Program-made: the position numbers and the translations under genes
Shown: positions 34,137 to 45,960 of the stretch, piece after piece
Position numbering within the stretch: position 1 is the stretch's first letter
Layout: the number at the start of each line of letters is the position of its first letter
Notes under the pieces: generated by a model
The model's input: the letters and a program-made list of their open reading frames with translations, nothing else
Told to the model about the DNA's origin: nothing
Databases searched by the model: none
Assembly (NCBI GenBank): GCA_943737045.1
Contig: CALSFV010000008.1
Coordinates: 744,001 to 808,000 of the forward strand
Direction: 5' to 3'
DNA: 64,000 nt
DNA from: Parapristionchus giblindavisi
Taxonomy: Eukaryota > Nematoda > Chromadorea > Rhabditida > Diplogasteridae

Positions 34137-34194
34137 TATAACAAGTGACTTTTATTCGCTCAATATGATGTGATAATATTTATGCAACGCGGTC

Positions 34195-34330
34195 TCCAAG
34201 CGTTTCCGCTAGTGTTGATCATTGATAAATCTTTGTTTATCTTATTCCTGTTATTAGTCTGGTCGCCATTGTTGAGGTGTTTCAGCTGCTATCCGCATGT
34301 TTTTTTTCCTATTATTACGGCATTATAACA
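34195..34330 (+). promoter_or_regulatory. Conserved upstream block of receptor gene B
   Basis: Matches 13930-14075 upstream of gene A over about 140 bases. CAGCTG is at 34283-34288, 178 bases before the ATG. Foldback F4 ends only about 60 bases upstream, so the conserved unit starts at or near this point. Upstream of pseudogene C the block is only partly kept (CTGGCCTCCATTGTTTC, about 45265) and the CAGCTG is lost. Confidence 0.5.
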
Positions 34331-34460
34331 AACTTGCCTCTGGAATGATTGATATTATCATTAATGCTATTTTCCCCGCTTTCCTTGCCTACAATAAGTC
34401 GTTGCTCATGAGCTAAGGCTATTTAAAGGGTTGGCAATCGATTGACTCATTTTCATTAGC

Positions 34461-37400
34461 ATGAACGATGACTCTACACTCCCTTTCGGTCTTGATATCG
34501 ATCGAGACTATCATTTTCCAGAGATATTGAGCAAGTCAGTATTGTTGTTCTTTAATTTTAAAATTTCCATGATCTCAATTTTCCTCGCGCATTTCATTTG
34601 CGACATGACATCTACATAATATATTATATAATTTGATCGGTATTAAAATTCTTGGTTCCATTATCCCATTCCGTTCGGTGGAGTAATACTTTCATATTTT
34701 GACTTTAGGACTTTTACAATGAATTTACATCTAAATATTTTTACATTATACTATTTCCAGATTCATGAAGGGCTATTGTGCTTTTTCAATTTTCTTCGTG
34801 CATATTCCTGCTATTTACTTAACACTGTATAACAATCCGAAAATAATATCTGAAATGAAGAGAGGCTACGTACTGCTAGAGGTACGTTTATTTTTTGTGT
34901 CGTCTTTTCAGCATTAGTATTTGGATTCCTCAATAAATAAAGAAACTTTCCGCATTTTTAATTATTCATTTTTTTAATGATTAGATGTATTGTCCGATAA
35001 AAATGTATTAGGTTGTCGGGAAAGTCTTGACAACTTTTTCGATCGTTTATTTCTCGAAGCAAACAGAAGTAAGTTATGGGTAATATGCTCCATCATGATC
35101 AACAATTGTTGTGCCAACGTTCGGTCAATGTGTGGTTTCCCTCTTTGTAGAATCCAGCTGGGCGCGAAGTAAAGTATTGCTTGAGTGGAGACTCGACATT
35201 TCCACGGGACTTGAAGGTCCTATCTCGAAGGGCACGGGTCAGGCTTGCGAAAAGCTAGTAATCCGACGGGGCCAAGTCAGGAGAATACGGGGGGTGATGG
35301 AGAACCATCCATCCATATACGGCCAGTTCCTGCTTAACTTTATTGAAAACATGATGACGGGGGTAATAGTGGTGATAATATACTTTTTTGTTCTTCTGGC
35401 TTGACAGATCGACTGCCTTCATCATATTCCGTAGTTGTGTGACGCACTTGGACCTGGTAATTGTCATGCCCTCGGAGAGCAGCTGCCTGCTGATCACACC
35501 ATCCATTCCCCTCCACCCTGACAGCATGGATTTTTGAGGGCGCAAGTTAGGTTTGGGGGCATCCTGTGGTGTCTCTCGTTCTTCAACCCTCTCGGCTCAC
35601 ATGTGGTTGTTATCGTAGTAGACCCACGTTTCATCCCCCGTTATGAGCCGGTCCAGCCATCGATCCCCGGAGTGGAGAGTGGGGTGGATAATGGAAGCAT
35701 CGATTCGACGATCAAGGTTGGTTTTGGTGTGATCATAGGGTATGAATTGACCGAGAAATTTTCACATTCCAATGGATTTCCGGTATTCCTCGACTGTGCT
35801 ATGGTGGACTCCAAGTGTGAGGACCAATTTACAGACACTTTGAAATGGGTCCGATTCCACAAGTTTCTTCCACGTGTCAAAATCCAACTCACGGGGTCTG
35901 CCGTTTAAGGAAGGAAATGTCGTTTCATTTGAAGCGCAGGAACCAAATCTCGATGGTGTTGTAGTGTGGGCATGTCTGTCATAAAAAATCTTCAGGAGGG
36001 TATCCGAATCCTTCGTTGTGGTGTCGGATAGGAAGAGGTAAAGTGGAAGATGACGGTTGTTTAAAGCACTAATGTTATACAGTATCGGCGTAAAGTGATG
36101 AGACGCTTTTTCATTTTTTTATAACTTTTGATCTAGGAAATCAATCAGGCTGATCTTTCGATCCAATGTACAGAATTTATCAGGGAATATTACCATGATG
36201 TGTTGGTGTAATTAAAATAGTTCATTATTGCGTAGTGATGACGCAATCGAAGTGCACTTTTTTTGAAAAATTCCCATTCTTTAGTGAAAAGTCCTGTTCC
36301 TCTTAAACATTGTGAGAGTGTAGACATCCAGTAGGGCTGTACAGGAAAAAAATCCGGAATGGATCCGACTCCGTTTTCGAGCCGTAGCTTTGTTGCAAAT
36401 TTGACCCCAAAATTTTAAAACTCAGCTTCTAGATGTGCTAACGACCCGTTCTAAGCGCCAAAATGATGCTAGTGGTAAGCGATGTTTATTCTCAGATTAT
36501 GGTAGTCATAGCTCTCATTTGCCCTCAGGGCATGAAAAACAAAATTTTTTGGAAGGGCTGATTTTGTGACCCTACCGTTCAGAGGGCAGTTGTTCTAAAA
36601 TTATGGTTCATGTGCAAGCAGCGTTGCAATGTATCACATATTTATTTCCCTTATTTTGGTTTAGTTCCGATTCCTTTCAGACTCGCAGCAAAGGTTATGT
36701 TGAGGTCTACTCGGTTTCAGCGAGTAAAGATCAAAATACAAAGATCAAAGATCAAAGTTTAACAACAGTGCAAAAACTTTTGTGAGCATCTCTAATATGC
36801 ATAGGTGCTTTGAAAATAAAAGATTTCATCAAAAGAGGCCCAGGGACGAGAGCTGTGAGGGAGAAAGCGCAAGAGAGCGCACCGAGTCGACCTCAACATA
36901 ACCTTTGCTGCGGGTCTGAAAGGAATCGGAACTAAACCAAAATAAGGGAAATAAATATTTGATACATTGCAAAGCTGCTTGCACAGGAACCAGAATTTTA
37001 GAACAGCTGCCCTCTGAACGGTGGGGTCTCAAAATCAGCCCTTTCAAAAGTTTTTGTTTTTCATGCCCTGAGGGCGAATGAGAGCTATGATTACCATAAT
37101 CTGAGAATAAACATCGCTTACGACTAGAATCATTTTGGCGCTTAGAACGGGTCGTTAGCACATCTAGAAGCTGAGTTTTAAAATTTGGGGGTCAAATTTG
37201 CAACAAAGCTACAGCTCGAAATCGGAGTCGGATCCATTCCGGATTTTTTTCCTGTGCAGTCCTAGTGGATGTCTACACGCTAAACATGTTTCAGAAGAAC
37301 AGGACTTTTCACTAAAGAATGGGAATTTTTCAAAAAAGTTTGATTTCGATTGCGTCATCACTACGCAATTATGAACTATCTTAATTACACCAACACATCA

Positions 37401-40096
37401 TGGTAATATTTCCTGATTAATTCTGTACATTGGTTCGAAAGAACAGCCTGATTGATTTCCTAGATCAAAAGTTATAAAAAAATGAAAAAGCGTCTCATCA
37501 CTTTACGCCGATACTGTACATCGTTGCACAACTAGAGCCTGACTGATGTGAATGGAATGGGGAGTTGTTTACTGCAAAGGCCCGTCACTGCTTGGTATAC
37601 ACCAGTAACGAGAGAAACCCAAAGTGCAACTGCGACACACAGTAGAAAGACAAACTTATATGTCAAGACTTTCCCGACAACCTAATACTTGTGAAATTGC
37701 CTTGCACTTGTACTTGTGATATTGAAATCGCTGAAATATTCCATCGATCAACCTACATTCCCTCACTTCACTCCTCGCTCTCTATGATCTACCTACTATC
37801 TCGCTTGTGTTCTCTCTAAATATAGAAACACATTGTGGCTACTCTCGTACCAAATAAACAAGTGTATTTTACACTGTCAATACTTTATTTGTCTGTGAGA
37901 GAGTGTCACCAAAGTGAAGAGTGAAACTTTGGTAATAACATTGTTTCCGTTCACGAAAAGAAAACATTAATATTAAAATTAAATTAAATCAAATACAATA
38001 CAATTAAACATTAAAATTCATTAATTCCTTAAAGAAGCAAGGAACGACGAAATTTTTGCAATTACTTGATTACCACTTTCATAAAATTACTAAACAGATA
38101 AAGGGGGCTATGAAAGATAATTCAGGTCAGCCACATTTGCAACAACATCTACTGGTGTTTCTGCTATCAATTCTATCCACTTCTCCCCATGCCGATTATT
38201 CTGTGCACTGGAATACTATGTGAAATGAGATACTCAGCATCTCTTCTGCTGGTAAGATACCATTTCAGTACATTGAATCGCAAGTGGAAAACGTCTTCTT
38301 TTTACATGGTTGAATGGACCACTTTGACAAGAAGTTGAACAAGCTCCGTAGATGAATGAATCTTTTCAGGCTATCCAGTCGTTTTTCACTGTATTCATAG
38401 CCGTGTCTTATTCATCTGTAATTCTGCGTCTTCATCAGATTATGATAATGCGAGACTCGGAGGAATCTTCGAGGAGGTCTGTTTTTAAAAAAAAATATGA
38501 ATGAGAAAATATACCATTAACTTTTTCACATATTTTCGATTCTAAAATTTTCGACTTCTGTCGAATTTTTCGAATTTCTACAATATTTCAGACGTCATAG
38601 AAATCTTATGATCTTCATCACTGTGATATTATTTGCTAACGTTGTCAACTTCTTTTTGAATGGAACAACTGGGGTAGAGCATCCGAGGGATGTTATTGAG
38701 GTAATTCTCTCTTCAACATTTATGAAGAAAAGAGAAACGAATGCCATCCGTTTTTCACACAATCTCTCGCACTGATTTTGCTTATTTTTTTGAGACAGAC
38801 AGAAGAGATGTAATTTGTTTCATCTAGGAATGAAATTTCGAATGACGTAATTGAATAAATAATTTCACAATATTCCAGAATCTGAATATGACTTGGCTAT
38901 ATCGGTACAATGCTTCGATCGCAGTCTATGGAAACGCACCCGGAAACCCAACGCATTTTTGGAAAGGTGGTAATTTTTATTTTTCCGAAATTTTCAAATT
39001 AGATTTCGAAAATTAAGATTTTGATTTTTCCTAGTAAAAGTGCCTATATAAGAATATAGAGTCCTAAAGGGGATTTGTTGGAATGTTCCATTTATGATTG
39101 TTTTAAAAAAAATAGTTTAATTAACGCATTTTTAAGTGTTGCTGCTCCTATTTCTGTCCTGCATTTCGATTTTTCCGATTGTCGCCTATCTCAGTTTGTC
39201 CACTGTCCTCTTCCTGTGGCGAGTTAAGGTATCTGGGTTAATTTGCAATTATTCCTTCAGCCAGGAGGAAGTCGATGAAGTCATGAAGGAGGAAGTCACC
39301 AAGAGTTGATTTCTGAAAAAATCGAACAGATCGTTCGCTATTTTGGTTTTGATATTTTCCGAAAATCAAAGTTAATGCACATGACTTTTTGCAATATTCT
39401 AGGTGCGAAGTGAAAAAGCAATCATTGGTGGACTCATATTTTCGACACAGGTGTGAAATTTCAGTACTGTTGCAATTCCTTGAAAATCATGCAAATATAC
39501 ATCCCGCAATCAAGTTAATCTGCATAATTCATGAATTTCTATACATTTACAGATCGTTCAATCAGCGGTATTCTTCATGTTCCCTTTAACGTGTCTCTTC
39601 TCATTTTTCTTCGTTACGAAGGGATTCTTCTTACCGCCAATCCTAATTGCACTCCTACGCTTCACAGCAACAGTAATTTTGACGTTGTTTATGTTTTTTC
39701 CAAACACAATGAGCTTATAATGAAGTTATCACATGATCTTAAAATCATATATATTGTATATTTATTTACAAAATTCTGCTTCAATTGATTTCAGTTCATG
39801 TTTGGCATCTCCACTCTTCCGTGTACTTTATCTGCTATGCTAAGGACAAGTACGAAACAGGTCATTAATATCGTTATATTACTGTAACTTTCAGAGTCAC
39901 ACAAGTAAATCGTGAGGTATCTTACATTGCATTATGCTTCATAGTGCAATTGAGTTCAAGCAAAATTCGACAAAACTGTCTAAAAGAAGAAAAAAAATTA
40001 CAAGCAATACTTCAGGCTATATGGAGCGTGTTGATCTTCGATATTCTTCGATGTAAACACGTAGAACGCAACAAGATATCAACTTCTATCTCTTGA
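34461..40096 (+). CDS. Receptor gene B: 7TM chemoreceptor, Srh/Sri-like
   Basis: Eleven exons give an uninterrupted frame of 343 residues: 34461-34534, 34761-34881, 38126-38251, 38370-38476, 38592-38700, 38879-38966, 39137-39228, 39403-39450, 39553-39672, 39795-39860, 40016-40096. Lengths of the first ten exons equal those of gene A. The protein starts MNDDSTLPFGLDIDRDYHFP. Landmarks are HIPAIYLTLYNNPKIISEMK, HICNNIYWCFCYQFYPLLP, NLNMTWLYRYNASIAVYG and a last exon AIWSVLIFDILRCK. Seven hydrophobic segments fit a G-protein-coupled sensory receptor at the cilium or plasma membrane; the ligand is unknown. Reading through exon 10 would also give a short tail ending at 39887, so exon 11 rests on similarity to gene A. 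Intron 2 carries a mariner with a nested foldback. Confidence 0.85.
35011..37682 (-). mobile_element. Degenerate mariner in intron 2 of gene B
   Basis: Termini GGTTGTCGGGAAAGTCTTGA and complement, with TA on both sides (35009-35010 and 37683-37684). On the minus strand a transposase fragment (35545-35255) ends LHHPPYSPDLAPSDY. The second catalytic region is changed: HHYYPRHHV stands where mariners have a DNARPH-type motif. Further remnants lie at 35892-35641. Foldback F5 interrupts the 5' part. Not active. Confidence 0.85.
36080..37516. mobile_element. Foldback element F5 (1.44 kb) nested in the mariner
   Basis: Ends CAGTATCGGCGTAAAGTGAT and complement, flanked by TA (36078-36079 and 37517-37518). 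Arms of about 650 bases are inverted near-copies meeting near 36800. The TA duplication points to a Tc1/mariner-type enzyme. The frames seen in the arms (36603-36785 and 37161-36829) are mirror images of the same sequence. Confidence 0.85.
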
Positions 40097-40312
40097 AGGA
40101 ATTCTAGTCCAACCCTGTATTCCGTTTTAGTAATAAGTTGCTCGCTAATAGATAATAGTTATGATTCTAGAAAGATTGTTCTATCAAGATTGCATTCTTC
40201 AGTGTATGTGTGAATTTTGTAATGAAATACTAATCCGATCTTATGTTGAAATATGCAGTGATCATAGCTTATTTTAGACACGATAATTTTAACTGCTTCA
40301 CGATTTCACCGT

Positions 40313-42497
40313 TTAAGAGACCGGCTCGGTAAGACTCGAGCATTTTGACCCCCTGCCGGACATTCGCCAAGACTTTCGATCTGAGCATCAATACTTTCAT
40401 CATAGACACATACCGGGGGGAGACCGATGAAAGTTATAGTGAAAATGCCCTTGGGCTCAAACCCGGCTCACATATGTTTCATAAAATAAAAAAAATGAAA
40501 TATTCATAACTTTTCAATCGTGAAAGCTAGGACTTTTATTTCTTTTTATTGGTGAATAACATGTCGTGCACTCTTATAAACACAGCTGAGTAGTAACTTC
40601 ATATCGTTCTGAATATGTTTTTTTCGTGTCTGATTTTCAGATTTTTCTCCTTCTATCCTCGTTGAAGAGATAGCGCAAGCAATGTCATAGTACATATTGT
40701 AGCCCTGTCAATTTTGTACTTTGTGGTCACATTCCCTTGGCAATCCAAGCTTTCAGGGTCATCGAGAATTGCAACCGAATATGAGATATGTGTAAATTGC
40801 AAAAATCGAAAATTAAATTTCTTGAAATTCGCAGGAGTGAGAGGTAGCGTTATTATGTCATTTTACTCGTAGTGATGAGCGTACACAGAAAAAAAATACA
40901 AATAAATTCAGCCTACATTTTTTAAAAAAATTAGAAAAATAATTATTTTATTTTTATTTTTTCAACCCGTACATTAAATCGACCGTCAACGCAAGTTGAT
41001 TCATAGGGCGGATGGTTACTGATGGATGTCCGTTTGCGGAAACGACTGTCACGTGAAACATCGTAGTTTCGCAGATCTCAAATTTGTTTTAAAATTATCA
41101 AACTTGAAAAATTATATGTTTCTTTGATATAAATCGGTTGGAAAGTGGCGTACGGCAACCAAAGCTGTACCATTCTTATCAGTAGGAGTGTACTTTACTG
41201 CCCTACCGTAACCGTCAGGAATCACGAACTAATTTTTTTTTCAGTCGACCCATGATTTTAATCCATGACCCGGGGTTCATGGTTTAAAATTACTGATGTC
41301 GAAAAATTCATAACGCTCCCAAATCAAATACTATTTGGCACCGTAATCTAGCTACCGTATCCTATAATAATGCGGTGAAATTTCAGGAAAATTCAGGTAC
41401 GTGCATTACTTTTTCGGTAATTCGAGTTATGGTATCCATAAAGATAAAAGTTGGTCCACTATTGATATAATGCCAAATAGTATTTGATTTGGGAGCGTTA
41501 TGAATTTTTCGACATCAGTCATTTTAAACCATGAACCCCGGGTCATGGATTAAAATCATGGGTCGACTGAAAAAAAAATTAGTTCGTGATTCCTGACGGT
41601 TACGGTAGGGCGGGCAGTAAAGTACACTCCTACTGATAAGAATGGTACAGCTTTGGTTGCCGTACGCCACTTTCCAACCGATTTATATGAAAGAAACATA
41701 TAATTTTTTCAAGTTTGATAATTTTAAAAATATATTTGAGATCTGCGAAACGACGATGTTTCACGTGACAGTCGTTTCCGCAAACGGACATCCATCAGTC
41801 ACCATCCGCCCTATGAATCAACTTGCCTTGACGGTCGATTTAATGTACGGGTTGAAAAAATAAAAATAAAATAATTATGTTTCTAATTTTTTTAAAAATG
41901 TAGGCTGAGTTTATTTGTATATTTTTTCTGTGTACGCACATCACTACGAGTAAAATGACATAATAAAGCTACCTCTCACTCTGCGAATTTCAAGAAATTT
42001 AATTTTCGAGTTTTCAATTTACACATATCTCACATTCGGTTGCAATTCTCGATGATCCTGAAAACTTCGATTGCCAAGGGAATGTGACCACTATGTACAA
42101 AATTGTCAGGGCTACAATATGTACTATGACATTGCTTGCGCTATATCTTCATCGAGGATAGAAGGAGAAAAATCTGAAAATCAGACACGAAAAAACATAT
42201 TCTGAACGATATGATATTATTGTTCAGGAGTGTTTATAAGAGTGCATGACATGTTATTCACCAATAAAAAGAAATGAAAGTCATAGCTATCACTATTGAA
42301 AAGTTATGAATATTTCAATTTTTTTTTATTTTATGAAACATATGTGAGACGGGTTTGAGCCCAAGGGCATTTTCACTATAACTTTCATCGGTCTCCCCCC
42401 GGTATGTGTCTATGATGAAAGTATTTAGGCCCAGATCGAAAGTCTTGGCCAATGTCCGGACCATGCTCGATCGAGTCTTACCGAGCCAGTCTCTTAA
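40313..42497. mobile_element. Foldback element F6 (2.2 kb)
   Basis: Left end TTAAGAGACCGGCTCGGTAA followed by GACTCGAGCAT; right end the inverted counterpart. The arms are about 1.08 kb each and meet near 41405, so the element is nearly a perfect palindrome. Its termini match F9 (48427-50066). The core near 41250-41550 shares blocks with F10, including CCATGACCCGGGGTTCATGG and AAAGATAAAAGTTGG. It lies between the 3' end of gene B and the truncated pseudogene C. Confidence 0.88.
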
Positions 42498-42807
42498 AAG
42501 AATAAACATCAATTTTGTTTCATATGCCCCGTTTATTGGCGTCACATTTCTCTGCAACCTGTTTGCGAACGTTCATGGATACGGACCCTGAAAAATGATT
42601 TAGGCGCGTTCTAGAGCTGAATGATAGTGTACTGTATCGTCCCACTCTCGCATTATCATAATCTGGTGAAGATGGAGAATTACAGATGAAAAAGACACGA
42701 TCACGAACACAGTGAACACCGATTGGACAGTCTGAAAATTTTAAATTATATACAGAACCCTTCACAAACATGTTCGGTACCCTATTTTTATGTGCAATAT
42801 TTGACCA

Positions 42808-42942
42808 GTGGCCGTATGCAAGAACAACGGGAAAACCGTTTTCTGTGACGTCATTAGCGTAGGCGGAGGATTTTTGGAAAACGCCTCCGCCTACGCTAAT
42901 GACGTGACATTTTGCCGGAAAACGGTTCTTGCATACGGCCAC
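42808..42942. mobile_element. Small palindromic MITE (135 bp)
   Basis: Begins GTGGCCGTATGCAAGAAC and ends with the complement. The inner arms GACGTCATTAGCGTAGGCGG and complement are also inverted, leaving a loop of about ten bases. It lies in intron 3 of pseudogene C. Confidence 0.8.
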
Positions 42943-44214
42943 AGATGGATAAGCTTCAGTTTGTGCATAGTCTAACTCATCTTTACATTTCCCTTGCGTG
43001 CCTACCCCTCAAAACATTACTAACTGCGGTCAGCCAGTATTGAGGGATCGTTACGGTATCTACTTCAAATTGAAATTGAAATTTATTTATCATGTCAGAC
43101 TTAAATCAGTCAGTTAAGTCAGATGAGTAATGACGCGTTTAGCGTAATCCATAGGTATAGACCACCAGAACCGTCAACGGTATCTTCTTACCAATTTCCA
43201 ATTGACAATAAGGGTTTTCCACGTGTGATTCAGCACAGTCCAAATATAACGATGTATAAATGATATCTTACCAGCAGAAGAGAGGCCGAGTACCCCATTT
43301 CACATAGTACTCCAGTGCACAGAATAATTGGCATGGGGAGAAGTGGATAGAATTGAAAGCACCAGTAGATGTTGTTGCAAATGTGGCTCATCTGAAGTAT
43401 TTCATAGGACCTCTGCGTTTAGTAAGTTTAGAAAAGCAATTGCATAAATTTCGACATTTATTATATTATATTGATGTCCTATATTTTTCATGAAATTAAT
43501 CAATCTCTATCAATTTTCCCAAAATTCGATAAAAATATTATGATTATTATTGTTATTCACACATCAACGAAAATTTCACTCTCTCTCTACTTTGGCAAAA
43601 ATCCCTAACGAACAAGTAAAGCGAGGAACATGACTACGGTGAGAGCTTCTTTAATGAATGGAGCTTTTGTTGTATTGAACGTATAAAAATCACTCGTTTT
43701 AATTTTACAAGACCGTCGCAATGGATATTTTTATGTTTTGCATAAGTGACAAACTAGAACGATCTCTTTTAAATATCAAATCAGCGCTGCAAAGGTCAGA
43801 CGGGTTAGGTGTGAGGAAGTGGAGAGGTAATCGAGAGTTAGTCGAGAGAGTGTAGGCGCCAGTTGTATCGGTATTTACATACAGTTCATCGTTTTCTTAT
43901 GCAAGTACATTTTATACGGACAATATTTTCGTGGATTCCAAACATTTTATGTTGTGAGCGACACATAAAATAAAAGTACCTCTAACAGCACGTAGGCTTT
44001 CTTCATTTCAGATATTATTTCCGGATTATGGAACAGTGTTATGTAAATAGCAGGAATATGTATAAAGAGAACCGAAACAGCACAGTAGACTTTCATGAAT
44101 CTTGAAAAAGTAGAACATTAAAATAATTAACTTGGAAATTCGTTGTAAACATTCTTCTACACTTATACTATATTTCTTATGATTCAATAAAAGTAACTTT
44201 GAAAGCGATACAAG

Positions 44215-44508
44215 GTATTATAGAATTAAAGCTGTCCGAACAATACAAATTCCGCTCTTTGCCGCGCAATATTCAGACTCCGCCCACTTCTTCGCGCGAC
44301 ATACCATTTTCTCTAGTTTTATCGAATTTTATGGCGTTTCCTCATCATTTCACAGGACTTTCAATAAAAATAAAATTATATGCATTGAAAAAACGTTCGA
44401 AAAAACCTTCCGAAAATTTGGAGTGCGTTTTTCTCAACGGTGGAGAAGTTTACTATACTCGGCATTTGGCGCGGTGTGTGCAAAACTTTTGTAATTCTAT
44501 AATAAAGA
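44215..44508. mobile_element. MITE (about 290 bp), family shared with 25217-25495
   Basis: Ends TTATAGAATTAAAG and TGTAATTCTATAA. The interior aligns in reverse orientation with 25217-25495. It lies in intron 1 of pseudogene C. The 109-codon frame at 44199-44528 crosses it and is not a gene. Confidence 0.65.
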
Positions 44509-45085
44509 CCGGAGAACGCGTTGGTTGATCTGTCTTGAAGAGTAGAGATAAAGCTGTGCCCTATTGTTATTTTCATATTTAAAGACATTCATACATGCCA
44601 TGGATTCTTTAATATTTTAAAACTAGCGGTCTAGTTAAAACATAACACTGACTTGGTCTACTGCAAGTTTACCATTGTTGAAGGAGCATTTGCCAAAATG
44701 TATTACAATACTTGAAGATACTTGAAGTAGACTTACGCCTATCCTTAAGTAAATTTACAAGTCTGCTTCAAGTGGGAATGATAAGTGGACTACTAGTTTT
44801 GAAATATCAGAGTTGTAAATTCTTTCCAATCGATTTTCGCTTCACATCGATCAAGAATTACTCCATCGAATTTAACTTTTACTGTGGCTCTCGTCTGGAG
44901 ACCATTGTTTTCATATCCAGCAAATTCTTTGCAGATTTCACGTCGCAAGTGAAGTGGACGAGGAAAAATAAGAGATCAGTGGAAACTTTTAAATCAACGA
45001 ACATTGCTGACCTGCTCAAAAATTCTGGAAAATGATAGTCTCGATCAATATCAATACCGAAGGGAAGTGTCGTACCATCGCTCAT

Positions 45086-45615
45086 GGTCCTGAATAAAGG
45101 TCAAACAATTGTTAGATCTGAGTAACGCCTTATTGTAGACAAGAAATGATGCAAACTGATATTAATATTTATGATATGTTATTCATTGCTTGGGCGAATG
45201 CAGGGGTGAATGCTTCTCCAATAATGTCGAATAATGAGACAACATATTGAGGATTACAGGATAACACGGAAACAATGGAGGCCAGACGAATAACACGAAC
45301 GAGATGAACAAACATGAATTAATGATGAAAGCTTGGGGAATCATTTGGAGACTGCTTTGCATAGTCATTATTATGTGATATTTGTGAGAACAGAGTATGC
45401 GCATGTTACGCCCAGTGTATTCAAAATCTTATTTTGTTATTTTCACCTTTTACATACCCAACATGATGACCTTTCATTGAAGCTCGCTTCAATGAAAATG
45501 TTCTTCCGGGGGTAACGATACGGTTCCATGTGGATACGGTAAAGATTGTTATGGTACAAAACACCAAATTTTTAAAAAAACACAAAGAAAAAACAAATTA
45601 GCAACGTGTGTCAGA
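45086..45615. other. Upstream region of pseudogene C
   Basis: Contains a decayed form of the upstream block found at genes A and B (around 45245-45300, minus strand). Nothing else was recognised. Confidence 0.4.
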
Positions 45616-45952
45616 TATGGTGGCGAAAATGATTCATGATTATTCGTCCACTTTAGCGGTCAAGAGCGAGTACTCACCGGAGCGGCTTTTTCGACCGCTC
45701 TCTCTTTGCGAATGAATTGTTAGAGGAGAGGTCAATGCGAATGAGTCAAATAAAAGCGAGTCGAGTGCGAGTCAGACCGCTTTCTCAGCCCTCCTTTCAC
45801 CAAATTTCCTTGACTCACTTCGACTCGCAAAAAAGCGAATATTCGCAGGCGAGACGGGTCAACTGTCACTTGGAATGAATAATTGCAAGGGGAGCGAGCC
45901 ACTCATTTTAGGCCATAGAAATGAATATTCATGAGTCATTTTCGCTACCCTA
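45616..45952. mobile_element. hAT-type MITE (337 bp) with 8-bp target duplication
   Basis: Inverted ends TATGGTGGCGAAAATGATTC and GAGTCATTTTCGCTACCCTA. A perfect direct repeat GTGTCAGA flanks it at 45608-45615 and 45953-45960. The interior is rich in GAGCGAGT- and GACTCG-type words. No coding frame. Confidence 0.8.
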
Positions 45953-45960
45953 GTGTCAGA

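Larger units (their letters stand above)
42633..45085 (-). pseudogene. Receptor pseudogene C (exons 1-4 only)
   Basis: Exons on the minus strand: 45085-45012 (MSDGTTLPFGIDIDRDYHFP), 44100-43980 (HIPAIYITLFHNPEIISEMK), 43391-43272 (HICNNIYWCFQFYPLLP, two residues shorter than its paralogues) and 42731-42633 (VQSVFTVFVIVSFSSVILHL). All are in frame and close to genes A and B. Exons 5 to 10, encoding the second half of the receptor, are missing; foldback F6 begins about 135 bases further on. A short open stretch at about 42580-42520 (MNVRKQVAEKCD) may be a relic of the last exon. The exon 4 donor has shifted to GTACAC. No full-length receptor can be made. Confidence 0.8.

Noticed and set aside
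37690..37970. Possible solo LTR between the mariner and exon 3 of gene B
   Set aside because: Has a TATA-like word, AATAAA and TG/CA-like ends, but no matching target duplication or second copy in the window.
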